DNA of 64,000 bases, from the NCBI GenBank assembly GCA_963693365.1, contig CAVNZM010000003.1:5766001-5830000 (forward strand). The letters are read 5' to 3'. A model generated the notes under the pieces. The model saw only the letters and a list, made by a program, of their open reading frames with translations. It was not told the origin of the DNA and searched no databases. Origin of the DNA: Amoebidium appalachense (lineage: Eukaryota; Ichthyosporea). This document shows, one piece after another, positions 16,216 to 29,544 of this stretch (position 1 is the first letter of the stretch; every line of letters starts with the position of its first letter). The position numbers and the translations under genes are program-made.

Positions 16216-16256
<41 letters not shown>

Positions 16257-16882
16257 CGCGCGCGCGGCGGGCAGGGGGGAGCGGGGGGGGGGGGGGGGGG
16301 GGGGGTGACGGGAAGGAAAGGAGAAATGGAGGGCCGGGGATACCGGCGAAAGCTTGGTTTTGTTGGCGTGTGCGTGTGTGTGTGTGTTTGTATGTGTGGG
16401 GCCGGGGGCGGGGGCAGGGGGGGGAGGGGGGGGGGGGGGGGCAGGGTGGAAGGCAGGGGTCGGGGAGGGGGTGTGGGGTGGGGGGGGGGGGAGGGGGGGT
16501 AGATATGAAGAGTAGGCATGGGGCGGCTGTGTCTGAAAACAGGCATGGGGGGATTGGGGCGGTGTGTGTGTGTGTATATGGAAGGGAGGGAGGGAGGGGG
16601 GGGGGGGGGGGGGGGGGGGGGAAGGAGGGGGAGGGGGTCAGATTGTGGTGAAGATGGAGGTGAAAAGGTTAACAGCTTGAGAGTTGGCATCCTTGACACA
16701 GGATAGGGAATGGGGTTGAGTGTGTGTGTATGTGTATTTGGGAGGAAAATGGGGGGCCATGGGGGGGGGGGGGGGGGGGGGGGAGGAGGGGATAAGTCGG
16801 ATTAATATTGCATGAAAATTGTGTTTGTGGAAGACATGAGGGGTTGGTGGTGGTTGTGTGGTGCAGGTTCTTTTTTTGTTTC

Positions 16883-16913
<31 letters not shown>

Positions 16914-17365
16914 TTTTTTGTGGATGGGTGGGTGGGTGGGTGGGTGTTGGGGGAGAGGGGGGAGGGGTGGGGGGGGGGGGGAAGGGGGGAGAATCTAGTT
17001 TATGGAACGGAAGGAGGTGTGTGTGTGTGTGGTTGGGCGTGTCTTGAGTTGTTTGCTTTTTTTGGTGGTGGAGGAGGGGGGAGGGGGGGGGGGGGGGGGG
17101 TACCCATCAGAATGAGTGGTAGCAATCTTGGAGGTCATCCAACCATATGGCTTACAGGACACCCACTGACACCATATATGGTTATGTTCCTAGGTACCGG
17201 ATTCGCTCTTGCTGCTGCTGCCGCGTTCACACTGGTGTCAACCCGAAAATTGCCATATATGGAGGCAGCTGCCCTTGCAGAGGTGTTGCCCCCCCCCCCC
17301 CCAAAAAAAAAAAAAGAAAAAATAAAAAATAAAGTGAGAGAGAGAGAGAGAGAGACAGAGAGAGA

Positions 17366-17397
<32 letters not shown>

Positions 17398-18249
17398 TAT
17401 CTCGGCCACACCAGCCCATACCACCTTTATTCCTCTTGGGGCGCTAAGCCAATAACCCTCCCACTATATCAAGCCCCCCCCCCCCCCCCCCCCCCTCCTC
17501 CTCCTCCTCCTCCCCTTCATCCCCAACTGCCCCACCCCTCCGGCCCATCGCCCATATATTCAATCAAATGTAAACCCCCCCAATGATATATATATACTTG
17601 TTTGAGCATTCGCAAGCAAACAAGCGAACATCCCACACACATGCACACACATGCGCATACAAAAAGATGAGAATTCCTCACATACCGCCATCTATGGCGA
17701 GACTCTAGACCAGAATACGTATCTTGCATATTCCAATATTATGTATTGTAAGGCACAATTTAGTCTACATTGAGTAGTACCCCATAAATGGTAAGAGTGC
17801 TAACCAATCATATGCTTTAAACATAATCAGGAGCCAGAGGAAGAACTCATTTCAAAGGCACAAGAGCTCGAAAGACTTATTGAAGGTTCGTGCCTCCCCC
17901 CCCCCCCCCCCTCTTCCCCCCCCCCCCCTTCTTCCCCCTTCTAGCCTTCAACCCCTCTCCCCCCTCCGGCCAGCCTAGACACCCCAGCCTAAACCCCCTT
18001 CTTCCCGATGCGCCTCCCCCACCCCTCCAACCGCCCTCCCCCGCGCCTGCGCCCGCGAAAAGAAAACCAAAAAGGAGAAAGGTGGTCGAAAACTCGTCTT
18101 TACTCGACAAGAAGGGAAACTATGTTTTGCACGATGGGGTAAAGGTTGTGAGCTCGCAAGACTACGGGGAGTGACTGGGTCCCCCCAGGGGGTGCACCCG
18201 GGGGCGGGGGGGGGGGGGGGGGGGAAGGGGAGGGGGGGGGGAGGGGAGG

Positions 18250-18283
<34 letters not shown>

Positions 18284-19455
18284 GGGGGGGGGGGGGAGGG
18301 GAGGGGAGGGGGGGGGGGGGGGGATGGCTGCTCACGACCGAATGAATTGATTTGATGGTTCCTGATGTGTACTCTGTTTGATAAGGCTGGTGGTGTTAGG
18401 TTTTCCAGAGAAAAAAGTCTTAACAGTTGAGATTCCGAAGTGGGACTCGTAGGTTTAGTTCCTGAATCGAAACGGCATTGTTCCGTTTTCGAAATACAGG
18501 GGATCTCCTTTCCCGAATGGGCAGGTGGGGGTTAGGTTTCTAAATAATTAATGGGCTTGTAAGATTCTTAAAAAGGCAGGTGAGGCTGTTTTTAAATAGT
18601 CAACAATTTTGCAATGTGCAAGAAGAAGGGGTTTGGTGTCCTAAAAAGTTCAGTTTCCTGAAAAGGCAATGTCACTGCAGAGTACAAGGCAGAGGGGTTT
18701 AGTTTCCTAAATAGGCAACATTGCCGCAGAGTACAGGCGGGAGGGGCTTAGGTTCTCAAATAGGCAAGAGGGGTTTAGTTTCCTAAATAGGCAAAAGGAG
18801 GGATTTAGTTTCCTAAATAGGCAATACTGTTGCAGAGTACAAGAGGGAGGGGTTCATGCACTTTGCCGTCAATCCTGTGCAGCAGCGCACCAAGGAGCAC
18901 CTTATATGGAAGGTGCTGCACGGCCCTGGAATGTTCGAGCAGGTGACATTTGCATCCCCCCCCTCCCCCCCCCCCCCCCCTCTCCCTCGGCACCCCCTCC
19001 CCCCCCCCCCCCCTTCTCCCTCGGCACCCCCCCCCCCCCCCCCCCCCCCCCTCTCTCTCTCTCTCTATCTTAGTATCTCCCCCTCCAACCCCTGACCCCT
19101 CACACTATGTGCCTTTCACACTCATTTTTGAAACACTGCACAAGAAGTTCCAGAAACAATACTTCGTTTGACTTCCAATCCTCCAAAATGTATCGATGCA
19201 CAATGTCAAGTCATTTGTGAAGTTTATATGCCACAGTGAAATCTACCTAGCATTTCTAAGTTAAATTGTTAATCTGGACTAATGATTGGCTGGGTGCAGG
19301 CAGAGATGTTTTACAACAAGTCTACGCATGAGGTGATTGGTGTGTTCCATTTTGGCGGCCAAATAGTCGGCCATACTGATGTAATAACCCCCCCCCCCCC
19401 CCCCCCCCCCCCAGTGACACCCACACCCACACAACTCCACCCATCCCTCCCTCCC

Positions 19456-19486
<31 letters not shown>

Positions 19487-19660
19487 CAAACACAAACATG
19501 CAACACCTCCACCCACTAGCCTATCACGCCTCTCTCTCCTACCCTCCTTCTTCCCTCTCATCCAGACAATTACACACACCTGTGTTCCAGGGTCCCTGGT
19601 CCCGACAGCTTGCGAACACACACACTTTCTCCCCCCCCCCTTCCCCCTCCCTCCCCCCTG

Positions 19661-19718
<58 letters not shown>

Positions 19719-19735
19719 CCCTCTCTCTCTCTCTC

Positions 19736-19781
<46 letters not shown>

Positions 19782-20267
19782 CCCACCTTACCTGCCCACC
19801 TATCTATTCACATCTGCTCTTCGAAAACCCACTGCACTCCTGCATGTGTTTGATTTAAATAAATGATACAAATTCGGAATATAGTTATTGTCCATCAACC
19901 CCCATTTCCGCCCTTTGAGGATGGGCTCTGCTTATGATGCATACTGTACATATGCTTTGCACTCTGCATGGTGTTACCTACCTATCATGAATGTGGACTT
20001 CGTACTCTTGAACAAATTCTAATCTCTCTCTCTTCTCTCTCTCTCTCTCTCCCCCCCCCCCCCCTCCCTCCCTCCGCCCCCTGCACCCCCTTTCTCCGTA
20101 GCCCCTCCCTTCCCTTTCTCGTGTACATAGATTGCAAACCATTTTCGTTGTTTGTCTTTGTGCTTTGTCATAGTATGGGACTCGAACTCTCACTACGCCT
20201 CTCACAACCCACACACACTACACACACACACACACGCGTGCGCGCACACACACGCGCGCACACACAG

Positions 20268-20299
<32 letters not shown>

Positions 20300-20305
20300 G
20301 CACGT

Positions 20306-20341
<36 letters not shown>

Positions 20342-21360
20342 ACACACACACACACACAGATAGTGCATGGGGGTGCCATAGCCACCGCCTTCGATGAGGT
20401 CTTTGGATGGCTCTCTCATCTAGGGGGCCAAAAGTTGTTCACTGCTAATCTATCCATTAATTACAGGTGAGTATGTGTGGGTGGGTGGGTGGGGGGGGGG
20501 GAGGGGGGGTGGGCTTGTGAATGTGTTGGCGGCAGTGGTGTGGATGTACCTATGGGAGGATAGGTGATGGTGTGGGGGGGGGGAGGGGGGTGGTAGGTGG
20601 GTTAAGGTTGGTTGGAGATGTGTGTGTTGTGGGTGGGTGGGTGGGTGGGGGGAGGGGGGGGGGAGGGATGTATGCATGTGTGGGGTTGGGTGTGAAGGTG
20701 AGTGTGAGTGCAGGTGAGGGTTTGTGTCTGAACCGTGGTGGTGTCGTGGGTGGGTGGCTTTCCAAGCACTTGGTGTTTGTTTTTCGCACGCCGCCGCGGA
20801 AGCGCCATGTGTCTGTTCAATCTAACAGGTATGCATGTCTTTGTGGGTGTTGGTGGGCGTACTCGTCTGTTTCCATACGGGCAACTTCAAAAGAATCTGC
20901 AAGTTTCTGTCGTGCACGGCAGCTAACAACCCCTCACTCTTTCCCCCTTCCCCCCCCCCCCCCCCCCCCTCCCCCCCCCCCCTTCCTTCCTCCCTCACCC
21001 CCTCTCCCACTTGCGTGTAGCACATGCACACATGTTCACAAATTTCATGCATGCATGCACATGCACACATGTTCACAAATTTCATGCATGCATGCACATG
21101 CACACACGCGCATGCGCGCACACACACACAACCTCTTTGCTTCCTCCGTCTCCCCCCCCTCCCCTTGCCCCCTTCGTCGTGTGACTCCACAGGAAACCCG
21201 TACCGGTGAATTCTCTTTGCATAATCCGCGTGAAGTTGGAAAAGACGGATGGCAGAAAGGTCGGTGCCTCCCGTCCCACCCCCCCCCCCCCCCCCCCCCC
21301 CTCTCACCACCACCACCACCACCATCCCCTCCCCCGGCTCTCTCTCCCCCCGTCTCCCCT

Positions 21361-21396
<36 letters not shown>

Positions 21397-21651
21397 CCAC
21401 ACACACGCACACACTTTTTTTCGATGCTTGATTTCTTGTTTCTTTTATTCTCATGACGGCTGGTCTTCTGTTTTTGGATGTCTCCTTGTTCATATTTCCA
21501 GTCCACTCATGCATACCCCCCCCCCCCCCCCCCCCCCCTCCCCGTGCCCGCCCACCTGCCGTCCGGGCGACAATCACCACCACCAGCCATTCGTTCTTAC
21601 GTTCCCACCCACCCACTCCCTTTGCAGCTGTCCCTGTTTTCTTTTTCTTTT

Positions 21652-21749
<98 letters not shown>

Positions 21750-22085
21750 CTTTGTATGTAGGAAGTGTGGAAAGTGATAGAGTGGAGGAAATGTGTGTGC
21801 ACTCATGCATGCAGGTGTGGGTGTTTGGATTCGAATGTTGTACCCTTGAGATATGGCGGGTGGATGAGTATATAGTCCAATGTAGCCAGATGTTGTGGCA
21901 ACTACCCCAATAAAAGTGACTCATTTATTACTCACTCTCAAACACAGTTAGTTCCCATCCGTGAGCTTGTATGCGCGAGGTGAACATGTTCGAAAACTTT
22001 CTTGTGTTAATACCTTGAGATTTTATACTTCTTGCTGCCCGCATACTACACCCTCCCTCCCACCCCTTCCCCCTCAAAACACAAA

Positions 22086-22116
<31 letters not shown>

Positions 22117-22151
22117 GTGCACACAGACACACACCTAATTCGCCTTTCCCC

Positions 22152-22236
<85 letters not shown>

Positions 22237-22375
22237 AAAAGAAAAGGAACAGGAAAAGAAAACCCTGCTCACACCTCCCCCTCGCTCCTCTTCCCCCCCC
22301 CCCCCCCCCCCCCCACCACCACCACCACCACCACCACCACCTCCCCCACCACCACCACCACCACCACCACCTACC

Positions 22376-22440
<65 letters not shown>

Positions 22441-22583
22441 AGGTGCACATGGTTGGTACGATGATCAGCAGCGACGGTGTGCTGCATGCCGACAGCACCT
22501 CCCTCTTTATTGTCCCCAAATCCTTTAATTTCAAGGACAAGGAAAAGTATGTGCCGCCAAAGGAAGTAACAGAGGGAAACTAA
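15171..22583 (+). CDS. THEM4-like hotdog acyl-CoA thioesterase, mitochondrial, 8 exons
   Basis: Hydrolyses acyl-CoA thioesters. Exons 15171-15220, 17123-17282, 17831-17885, 18836-18942, 19300-19380, 20360-20466, 21193-21259 and 22443-22583 join with consistent phases into 255 residues plus TAA. Residues 1-16 ([16 protein letters not shown]) look like a mitochondrial presequence with Arg but no acid; residues about 34-56 form one hydrophobic, Ala-rich membrane segment. The hotdog domain follows: [16 protein letters not shown], then the signature [11 protein letters not shown] (H154-G-G, with D163 at the catalytic Asp position of THEM4), [14 protein letters not shown], and the last strands [20 protein letters not shown]4/THEM5 are the nearest family by pattern and length (about 240 aa). 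The least certain junction is exon 1-2: acceptor TAG at 17,120-17,122 keeps frame, whereas CAG at 17,108-17,110 would make TGA. AATAAA motifs lie near 22,864-22,875. Confidence 0.85.
18203..18323. repeat. G-rich tract in thioesterase intron
   Basis: About 120 bases of G runs broken by single A or AA (GGGGAGGGG type). On this, the sense, strand it could form G-quadruplexes in the pre-mRNA. Confidence 0.9.
18640..18835 (+). repeat. Tandem copies of a 3' splice site and exon start in thioesterase intron 3
   Basis: Units of about 45 bp repeat the phrase GGTTTAGTTTCCTAAATAGGC, and three contain GCAGAGTACA followed by a G/A-rich tail (near 18,675, 18,726 and 18,833). The last copy is the real acceptor and first 20 bases of the exon at 18,836. 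Earlier copies are therefore potential decoy acceptors. Confidence 0.8.
21024..21101. repeat. Direct repeat, 39 bp x 2
   Basis: Two exact copies in tandem of a unit containing CACATGTTCACAAATTTC and ATGCATGCATGCACATG, inside an intron of the thioesterase gene. Confidence 0.9.
21647..21749. repeat. T run, (GT)n and G run of about 64
   Basis: A T run, a short GT array and then about 64 consecutive G form the longest homopolymer in the window, in the last intron of the thioesterase gene. Its length is probably unreliable in any assembly. Confidence 0.9.
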
Positions 22584-22702
22584 GAATCATCCATCCAGCT
22601 CAAGTATGGAGATGTGTGTTTCTTTTTCTCAGAGTATATACTTGGATAGGATATAAATATCCACAAATGTGTCAGAATGGCCATGATGTGTTCTTCTTTT
22701 TC

Positions 22703-22736
<34 letters not shown>

Positions 22737-22973
22737 TCCCTCCTTCCTAAAGCATGAATAGACGCTTTTAAGATATGGGTGGTAGTTGAGCCATTAATTT
22801 ATGTTCCACACGGGCAGGACCCGAGGGGTAGACTTTCAGGTTATAAAAAGAAGAAACAAAATGTAATAAATAAATAACGGTGTCTCCGACGTCACATGGG
22901 GTCCATTGGGCTTTCTTCAATGCTGTGTGTGGTGTGTGTGTTTGGTGGTGGTGGTGGTGGTGTGTGTGTTTGT

Positions 22974-23019
<46 letters not shown>

Positions 23020-23761
23020 CTGGCTGGAGAAAGTTTCTCCGCGTTCAAACCCCTTATGCTTATATAACTTCAGGTATCCCCTCGCTAGCCTCGAGAGCTC
23101 TTGCCCTGAGCTCAGGGAAGCATACATTCCTGAAAAGGGGGGCGACTCTTTGTATGCGCAGGCCGGCTGTGTGGGTGCGTGTGACAAGTTTTCACGGCCT
23201 GCGTGTCTGTGCCGCCACGGGTCACTAGTGTTTTTTTTGTGTTAGTGTGTATCGGGTTGTCTCCTGCCTGTGTCACGGTGTGTGATCGGTGTATTCATAT
23301 ATCCATCCCCCCCCCCCCCCATTCCCCCATCGCCGCCCCCCCCCTTCCCCCCCCTCCCCCCCCCCCCCCCCCCCCCCCCCCCCGCGCCCCCCCCCCCCAC
23401 CCGCACCTCTCTCTGTAGACCTTCCTTCCTCCCTCTCTCCGAACCCCTCCTCTCCCTCTCTCCCTGTGTGTGTGTTTGCAAGAGGGGGAGAGGGGGCCGG
23501 GTGGAAGGGGTGGGGGGGGGGGGGGGGGGGGGGGGGGGTAGCATGTGTGTATGTGTGACCCCGTGTGGGCACTGTGTGTGTGTTTGTATGGTGTATGTTG
23601 TCGCGCACTTGTGCAGCACTCGTAGTTTGACCAACATCACTGACTGTATATATCAACAGACACTGAGGCTCCTGTTGAAATATACACAATGTGAAAATAT
23701 TGCTACTATAATTCACCATTATAATATCTGATGGGCTAGAAATACCCCCCTCCCCCCCCCC

Positions 23762-23826
<65 letters not shown>

Positions 23827-24313
23827 ACACACACACACACACCACATACCAAGATGAGATAGGAGAAAACAAACCAGCAAACCGCAAACCATGTCCCTAG
23901 AGTGTAAACACACCCCCTCAGCAAGGTTGGGGTTGAGAAACTTGAGCCTTGGGCTACTCCAGTCGTCATGCATTTGTTAGTGGTGTGTTAGTGCGACAGC
24001 ACCAACCCAATTACTATCTAGGTTACGAGCATTCCTTGCATGGAAGACTGTATGTAACAGGATAAAATAGAGAATACAACATACTGGTGTGTGTGGCGTG
24101 TGTGTATGTGCGTGTGTGTGGGTGTGTGTGGGTGTGTGTGTATATGTGGGTGTGTGTCTGTGGGTGTGTATGTGGGTGTGTGCGTGCGTGCGTTGTCCGT
24201 GTGTGGTGTGCACGGTGTGTGTATGTCTGTGTGGGGGGGGGGGAGGGGTACACGTGCGCGCGTATTTGTGTGTGTGTGTGTGCGCGCGTGTTTTACAATT
24301 ACACTAGTACTAT
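22584..24313. other. Gene-free stretch rich in microsatellites
   Basis: Contains a T run (22,711-22,737), the likely poly(A) region of the thioesterase, a G run (22,974-23,019), C/T-rich tract (23,308-23,398), C run plus (CA)n (23,745-23,842) and a (GT)n-like block (24,087-24,290). No gene is recognised. Confidence 0.6.
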
Positions 24314-24747
24314 TCAGTCTCTCGAATACTTCAGAGGCAGAAGCTCGCCCACCTCCATCACACACGCCATCCCCTCCCGATCCAACACTATAACCTTAGC
24401 ATCCCTCGCATAATCCGACACCAATTCCCTACACATGCCACAAGGAGCCACGATCATTCCACGTGCATGCACCGCCACAACCGTTTCAATTTCTGTGTCG
24501 CCGTTCACCGCCCCCGCCCCCCAACGCAACCGCTTCTGCACAAACAGCGATGCGTCCCACATATGCTTCCAGGTGAACTCCATCATAGATCGAGCCATTT
24601 TTTCGTTCGGATGGCGGAGGTTACAGCGTGAACATCGACCTTTTTGCGTAAGTGTATGAGGTCGTATGCGCGTAGGGCGAGGGTTTGGTCGCGTGGCTGC
24701 AATTGCGCAAGTGTTTTTGCAAAGTCTGCGCGCGTGATGGTTTCCAT
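24314..24747 (-). pseudogene. Cytidine / blasticidin-S-type deaminase with two homopolymer frameshifts
   Basis: Zinc-dependent deaminase of the CDA superfamily. The start METITRADF (24,747) opens frame 1 through RAYDLIHLRKK and TSAIRTK. The frame then shifts by one base at an A6 run (about 24,600), after which the correct continuation reads GVHLEAYVGRIAVCAEAVAL, containing the zinc ligand and catalytic Glu in CAEA. A second one-base shift at a G6 run (about 24,520) returns to DTEIETVVAV, then PCGMCRELVSDYA with the two other zinc Cys, and ends at LLPLKYSRD. Each shift is explained by one extra base in a homopolymer, and all catalytic residues remain. It is therefore either a recent pseudogene or, at least as likely, a real gene with sequencing or assembly indels. 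Blasticidin-S deaminase-like rather than pyrimidine salvage CDA is suggested by the AYVGR/SPCGMCREL pattern; substrate unknown. Confidence 0.75.
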
Positions 24748-25610
<863 letters not shown>

Positions 25611-25614
25611 GTGC

Positions 25615-25822
25615 GACATCGAAATGTGATGGGAATATGAATTTGAACACGGATGAAAGTCGGATGGGGGACCGATGGTCACAGCTTTCGTTGACAAGAA
25701 ATATGTTTTGGACAAGGAAAAGACTGAGGACGCCAGGTCCCGGAAGCCCCATTTACATCGTGATATTTATTGATCTGGGGGGCTTCCGTTCTGGGGTGAC
25801 TCGATGTATATCTACGTCACAT
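25615..25822. repeat. Direct repeat, left copy (about 208 bp)
   Basis: Nearly identical to 26,678-26,886, from TGCGACATCGAAATGTG to TATATCTACGTCACA, with a handful of substitutions and a few small indels. The right copy adjoins copia sequence. The unit may be an LTR fragment or a separate interspersed repeat. Confidence 0.9.
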
Positions 25823-26677
25823 GTTAAGCGCACAAGAGAAGGATAGTGTGTGTCCTCACACATGGATAAGGCTAGTACGTGGGTGCAAACATTTAAGCAT
25901 GTGGATGCATACTAGGGGTAGGGGGGGCGTCACAGTGTATGTCAGGGACAGGCAACCCTCCAAGCCATCCTCTAACCACACGTGGGCGGGCTGCAGTGCC
26001 TCTGAGGATGACCTCACGTGGGTACACAACATAAAAGCAAAACATGTAAGCAGAGGCGAGCAAGAGCGAGAAGCAGACATAAATCTTCCGGATGTACATG
26101 TTGAAATACTATCGTGATTGGGTATATACACGTAGTTTGCGCAAACGACGGCTGTTCAGACTGAAGGAAAACACACGACTCTAGTGATCGTCAGGTAGTG
26201 ATCTTAACCACCGTGTGGGCACAAGCAAAGTCCGAGACTCACACCCTCCGGCAAACGTGTGCTGGGCTTATTGTCTGGCCGGCACCCATTATGCGGGATT
26301 AGCAGCACACGGGGGTGGCGTTTCTCGTGCTTTGCTTATACGCACAAAGTATCAGGACCAAAACTTGCCGATCACTGTGGTCGTGTGTGGAAAATGGAAA
26401 AAATGATGCGCTCAGGAGAAATGGGCTAGTGCGAAAACCGAGTTGTGTGTGCTACAATATGAAAAATGATATGGCTGTTGCAAAAAAATGGCCTCATTGC
26501 GGGGCGACGTCCAAATATGTCAGCAAATGCATCCTCGTGTATCCGTAGTTATCCGTGGGCTGCTGTGACCATCCGTCCGTAAAAATGAGCTATCGTAGCA
26601 TGCTAGCAGAGCGTGCGTGTGGAAGCGTGTTTACCTGGTTACCCCCGAGGGAGACCTTCCTTTTCTGCTACCATCAT
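25823..26677. other. Unique segment between direct repeats
   Basis: About 855 bp with no recognised gene. Its position between two direct repeats would fit an inserted element or a duplication with intervening DNA. Confidence 0.5.
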
Positions 26678-26886
26678 GCGACATCGAAATGTGATGGGAA
26701 TATGAATTTGAACACGGATGAAAGTCCGATTGGGGACGGATGGTCACAGCTTTCGTTGGCAAGAAATATGTTTTGGACAAGGAAAAGACTGAGGACGCCA
26801 GGTCCCGGAAGCCCCGTTTACATTGTGATGTTTATTGATCTGGGGGGCTTCCGTGTCTGGGGTGACTCGATGTATATCTACGTCAC
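26678..26886. repeat. Direct repeat, right copy (about 209 bp)
   Basis: Second copy of the 25,615-25,822 unit. Continuous on its right with the copia-like sequence. Confidence 0.9.
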
Positions 26887-26939
26887 AATGGATCGATTGA
26901 GGTCGGCTGATTGGTGGCCTGCACAGAAATCTGATTGCC

Positions 26940-28008
26940 GTGGTGAATTGTGATTCGTTGAAGACGACATCGCAGTAGATTTTGACCATGTTGCCTCGTA
27001 GATTCATGATCTTGTGAGCCTTGTTGGTGATGTCCCAGCCCACGTAGGTGCCGAATTTGACGGTAGAGGCCAACTTGTCTCGTTTTGATGCAGGGACGTG
27101 TACAGTAGGCTGGGCTGGGCAGCCGAACACGTGCAGGTGGGAGATGTCATGTTGACACTGTAGAAGACTTCAAACGGTGTACGGCCGTTGGCAGTTCTGG
27201 CCGGGGTCACGTTGATGATGTAGGCAGCATGCTTGAGAGCAGCCCCCCACAGCTTGGGGGAAAGGGAGTCGTCCTTGTCCTGGTGAAGGAAGCACCGAAC
27301 GATCTCTTGCAGATCCCTCATCTTACGTTCAACGAAGCCGTTGAGCTGAGGGCAGTCAACCGGGGCAAATTCCTGAACGATGCCCTTGGACTGGCAGTAC
27401 TGCTCCATGGCATGGGAGGTGAACTCGGACCCGGAGTCGGAGCGGAAGTGGGTCACCACCTTGTCGGGTTGCTTGTCGATACTCACTCTCGACCAGGGCC
27501 TCAGGCTTGACGTACTCGAGAGTCTCTGATCGATCACGGAGGAGGTACACGATGGTGTAGCCGGAGGCATCACAGGTACACACGAGGGCCACCTTGTAGC
27601 CACTGGCACCATAGGAGGCACAGGGAGGCTCGAAGAAGTCCATGTGCCACTTGGCACCGGGGAAGGGGCACTGGGTTCTGGTGCCGGGGAATGGGGCCTT
27701 GGTGGTCTTGTCGGAGACACAGCCGAAGCAATCAGTGGTGTCAGCCACCGAGAGGGATGAGGGGAGGCCTGTCACGAGGTCACCTCTCACCATCTTGGTG
27801 AGGGTGGGCATGGCACGGTGGCCGAGACGATGGTGCCAGAGCTTGGGATCAATGTTGACCTTGACGTTGGCAACCAGGGCAGTGACGGACCCGGGGGATG
27901 GAGGGGACGACGTATCTCATAGTCGGTGATGAAGTACAGTTCATGGTTGCCGGTGAGGGAACACACGATGTTGCCACCATGAGTGTAGTCTAAGAGATAG
28001 GAGGGGAA
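26940..28008 (-). pseudogene. Ty1/copia retrotransposon, GAG-preintegrase and integrase, frameshifted, cut by gap
   Basis: Minus strand. Reading 5' to 3' from the gap: a protease-proximal stretch, then the pre-integrase zinc region (LGHRAMPTLTKMVRG..., then C-x2-C in DCFGCVSDK), the integrase core with first Asp in WHMDFFEPP, second Asp in RSDSGSEF and Glu in NGFVERKMRD, followed by the copia-specific FGCPAQPTVHVP...FGTYVGWD and VVFNE. These pieces lie in three frames, so at least two frameshifts separate them. No reverse transcriptase is present: sequence diverges after VVFNE near 26,945. The 5' part is lost in or beyond the N gap. Confidence 0.85.
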
Positions 28009-28508
28009 NNNNNNNNNNNNNNNNNNNNNNNNNNNNNNNNNNNNNNNNNNNNNNNNNNNNNNNNNNNNNNNNNNNNNNNNNNNNNNNNNNNNNNNNNNNN
28101 NNNNNNNNNNNNNNNNNNNNNNNNNNNNNNNNNNNNNNNNNNNNNNNNNNNNNNNNNNNNNNNNNNNNNNNNNNNNNNNNNNNNNNNNNNNNNNNNNNNN
28201 NNNNNNNNNNNNNNNNNNNNNNNNNNNNNNNNNNNNNNNNNNNNNNNNNNNNNNNNNNNNNNNNNNNNNNNNNNNNNNNNNNNNNNNNNNNNNNNNNNNN
28301 NNNNNNNNNNNNNNNNNNNNNNNNNNNNNNNNNNNNNNNNNNNNNNNNNNNNNNNNNNNNNNNNNNNNNNNNNNNNNNNNNNNNNNNNNNNNNNNNNNNN
28401 NNNNNNNNNNNNNNNNNNNNNNNNNNNNNNNNNNNNNNNNNNNNNNNNNNNNNNNNNNNNNNNNNNNNNNNNNNNNNNNNNNNNNNNNNNNNNNNNNNNN
28501 NNNNNNNN
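28009..28508. other. Assembly gap, 500 N
   Basis: Exactly 500 N, a conventional scaffold placeholder, so its true size is unknown. Reading frames said to cross it are not real evidence of linkage between the copia remnant and the gene on the right. Confidence 0.99.
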
Positions 28509-28941
28509 GCGTCGCGGTCGTCCAGTCGAGAATCGGGTTCATTACTACCCTGTTGGCCAAAGGAAATTTCTCCTTGGCCCATGACTTGAGCGCAGCTCTG
28601 TTAGGCCCGGGAGCTGGGTGGCGGGTGTTGCACTCGTAGTGTGCGGTCTTGTGGCGCTTGGACTGACGGGTGGTTATTTCGGCATAAACCAGTCCAAACT
28701 GTCGCTTGAGGGAATTGTGGAGGTCGTTGTGATCGAAGGGCTCATTGTCCACCGTAACTTCCCGGGACCCCTGTGGTGCAAAGACTGCGAGGTACCAGTC
28801 AGGACAGGCACTGCGGCGCGAGAGCCCTTGGTTTGCCTGCTTGGGTTGATCTGCACCCTCGCAGCAAACCTCGTATTCGGTCTTCGCCGTATCCTTGCCG
28901 TCGCACCGGGCAGTGTTCATGTTTGAGCGAATGACATCCAT
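28509..28941 (-). CDS. Unknown protein, C-terminus lost in gap
   Basis: Open from ATG at 28,941 for about 144 residues into the N gap. The composition is that of a real protein (NEPFDHNDLHNSLKRQFGL, KRHKTAHYECNTRH, KSWAKEKFPLANRVV) but I recognise no domain. It begins only 55 bases after the stop of the C2H2 gene on the same strand, a spacing very unlike the intron-rich genes elsewhere in the window. Whether it belongs to the copia element across the gap cannot be decided; it does not look like Gag to me. Confidence 0.5.
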
Positions 28942-28996
28942 TGTGGTAGTGAAGGGGATAGATAATATTTGACGGTCTGAGGTCTGGCAAGCGCTT

Positions 28997-29452
28997 TTAT
29001 ACCTTCGGGCTGGGCACAAGACTGGGGTGTTCAGTCTCAACGTGCCTGTTCAGGGTTGTAGACCAGGCAAATGCAGCCTGGCACTGGTCGAAGGGGCATG
29101 TAAAACGCCCGCTTGCGCGCCGGGGCCGTCTCGGCAGCTGACACCCTTCATGAGCTGTTCGTCGGTGAACCCACAAACCCGCAGGATAGACGTAAGTGGC
29201 TGGACAGTCTGGGCATTGATAGGGTCGGCTGCCAGAGTGTGTGCGCTGGTGCAGTTTCATGTGGTCGCTGCGGGCAAAGCTTGCAAAGCAGCCGGGTTGT
29301 GGACAGGCATATGCGCCGGTGCTATTATTCTTGTGGGTATTTTCGTGTCTTTTTAGATTTGCCTTGAATGTGAACATTGCTGAACACAGTGTGCAAGCGT
29401 GGCGCTTCGGGTTAGGGGGTGTCTCTATGGTTGGCGTGTATTGGAGGTCCAT
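28997..29452 (-). CDS. Small C2H2 zinc-finger protein, intronless
   Basis: DNA- or RNA-binding candidate of about 151 residues starting at ATG 29,452 (MDLQYTPT). Four C2H2 fingers follow: C-x2-C...H-x3-H in CTLCSAMF..HENTH, CPQPGCFASF..HQRTH, CPDCPATY..HRRTAH and CPFDQCQAAF..HVETEH; the second joins the third by a THSGSRPY linker. The frame extends upstream to a GTG at 29,521, but that stretch contains TATATAA (minus strand, about 29,488-29,496), so the ATG just downstream is preferred. The gene diverges from the nuclease-like ORF at 29,545, 92 bp away. Confidence 0.75.
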   Translation of the reverse strand: MDLQYTPTIETPPNPKRHACTLCSAMFTFKANLKRHENTHKNNSTGAYACPQPGCFASFARSDHMKLHQRTHSGSRPYQCPDCPATYVYPAGLWVHRRTAHEGCQLPRRPRRASGRFTCPFDQCQAAFAWSTTLNRHVETEHPSLVPSPKV

Positions 29453-29487
29453 TACTGCTAAGTGGCAAGAAAAGAAACATGATAACG

Positions 29488-29496
29488 CTTTATATA
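29488..29496 (-). promoter_or_regulatory. TATA box between divergent C2H2 and nuclease ORFs
   Basis: TTATATAA-type motif about 36-44 bp upstream of the C2H2 ATG and about 50 bp upstream of the nuclease ATG. Being nearly palindromic it could serve either direction. Confidence 0.5.
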
Positions 29497-29544
29497 ACCC
29501 CTGGTCTTCTTCGTCGGCCACTGATTTTTTTGTGACCTACAGTG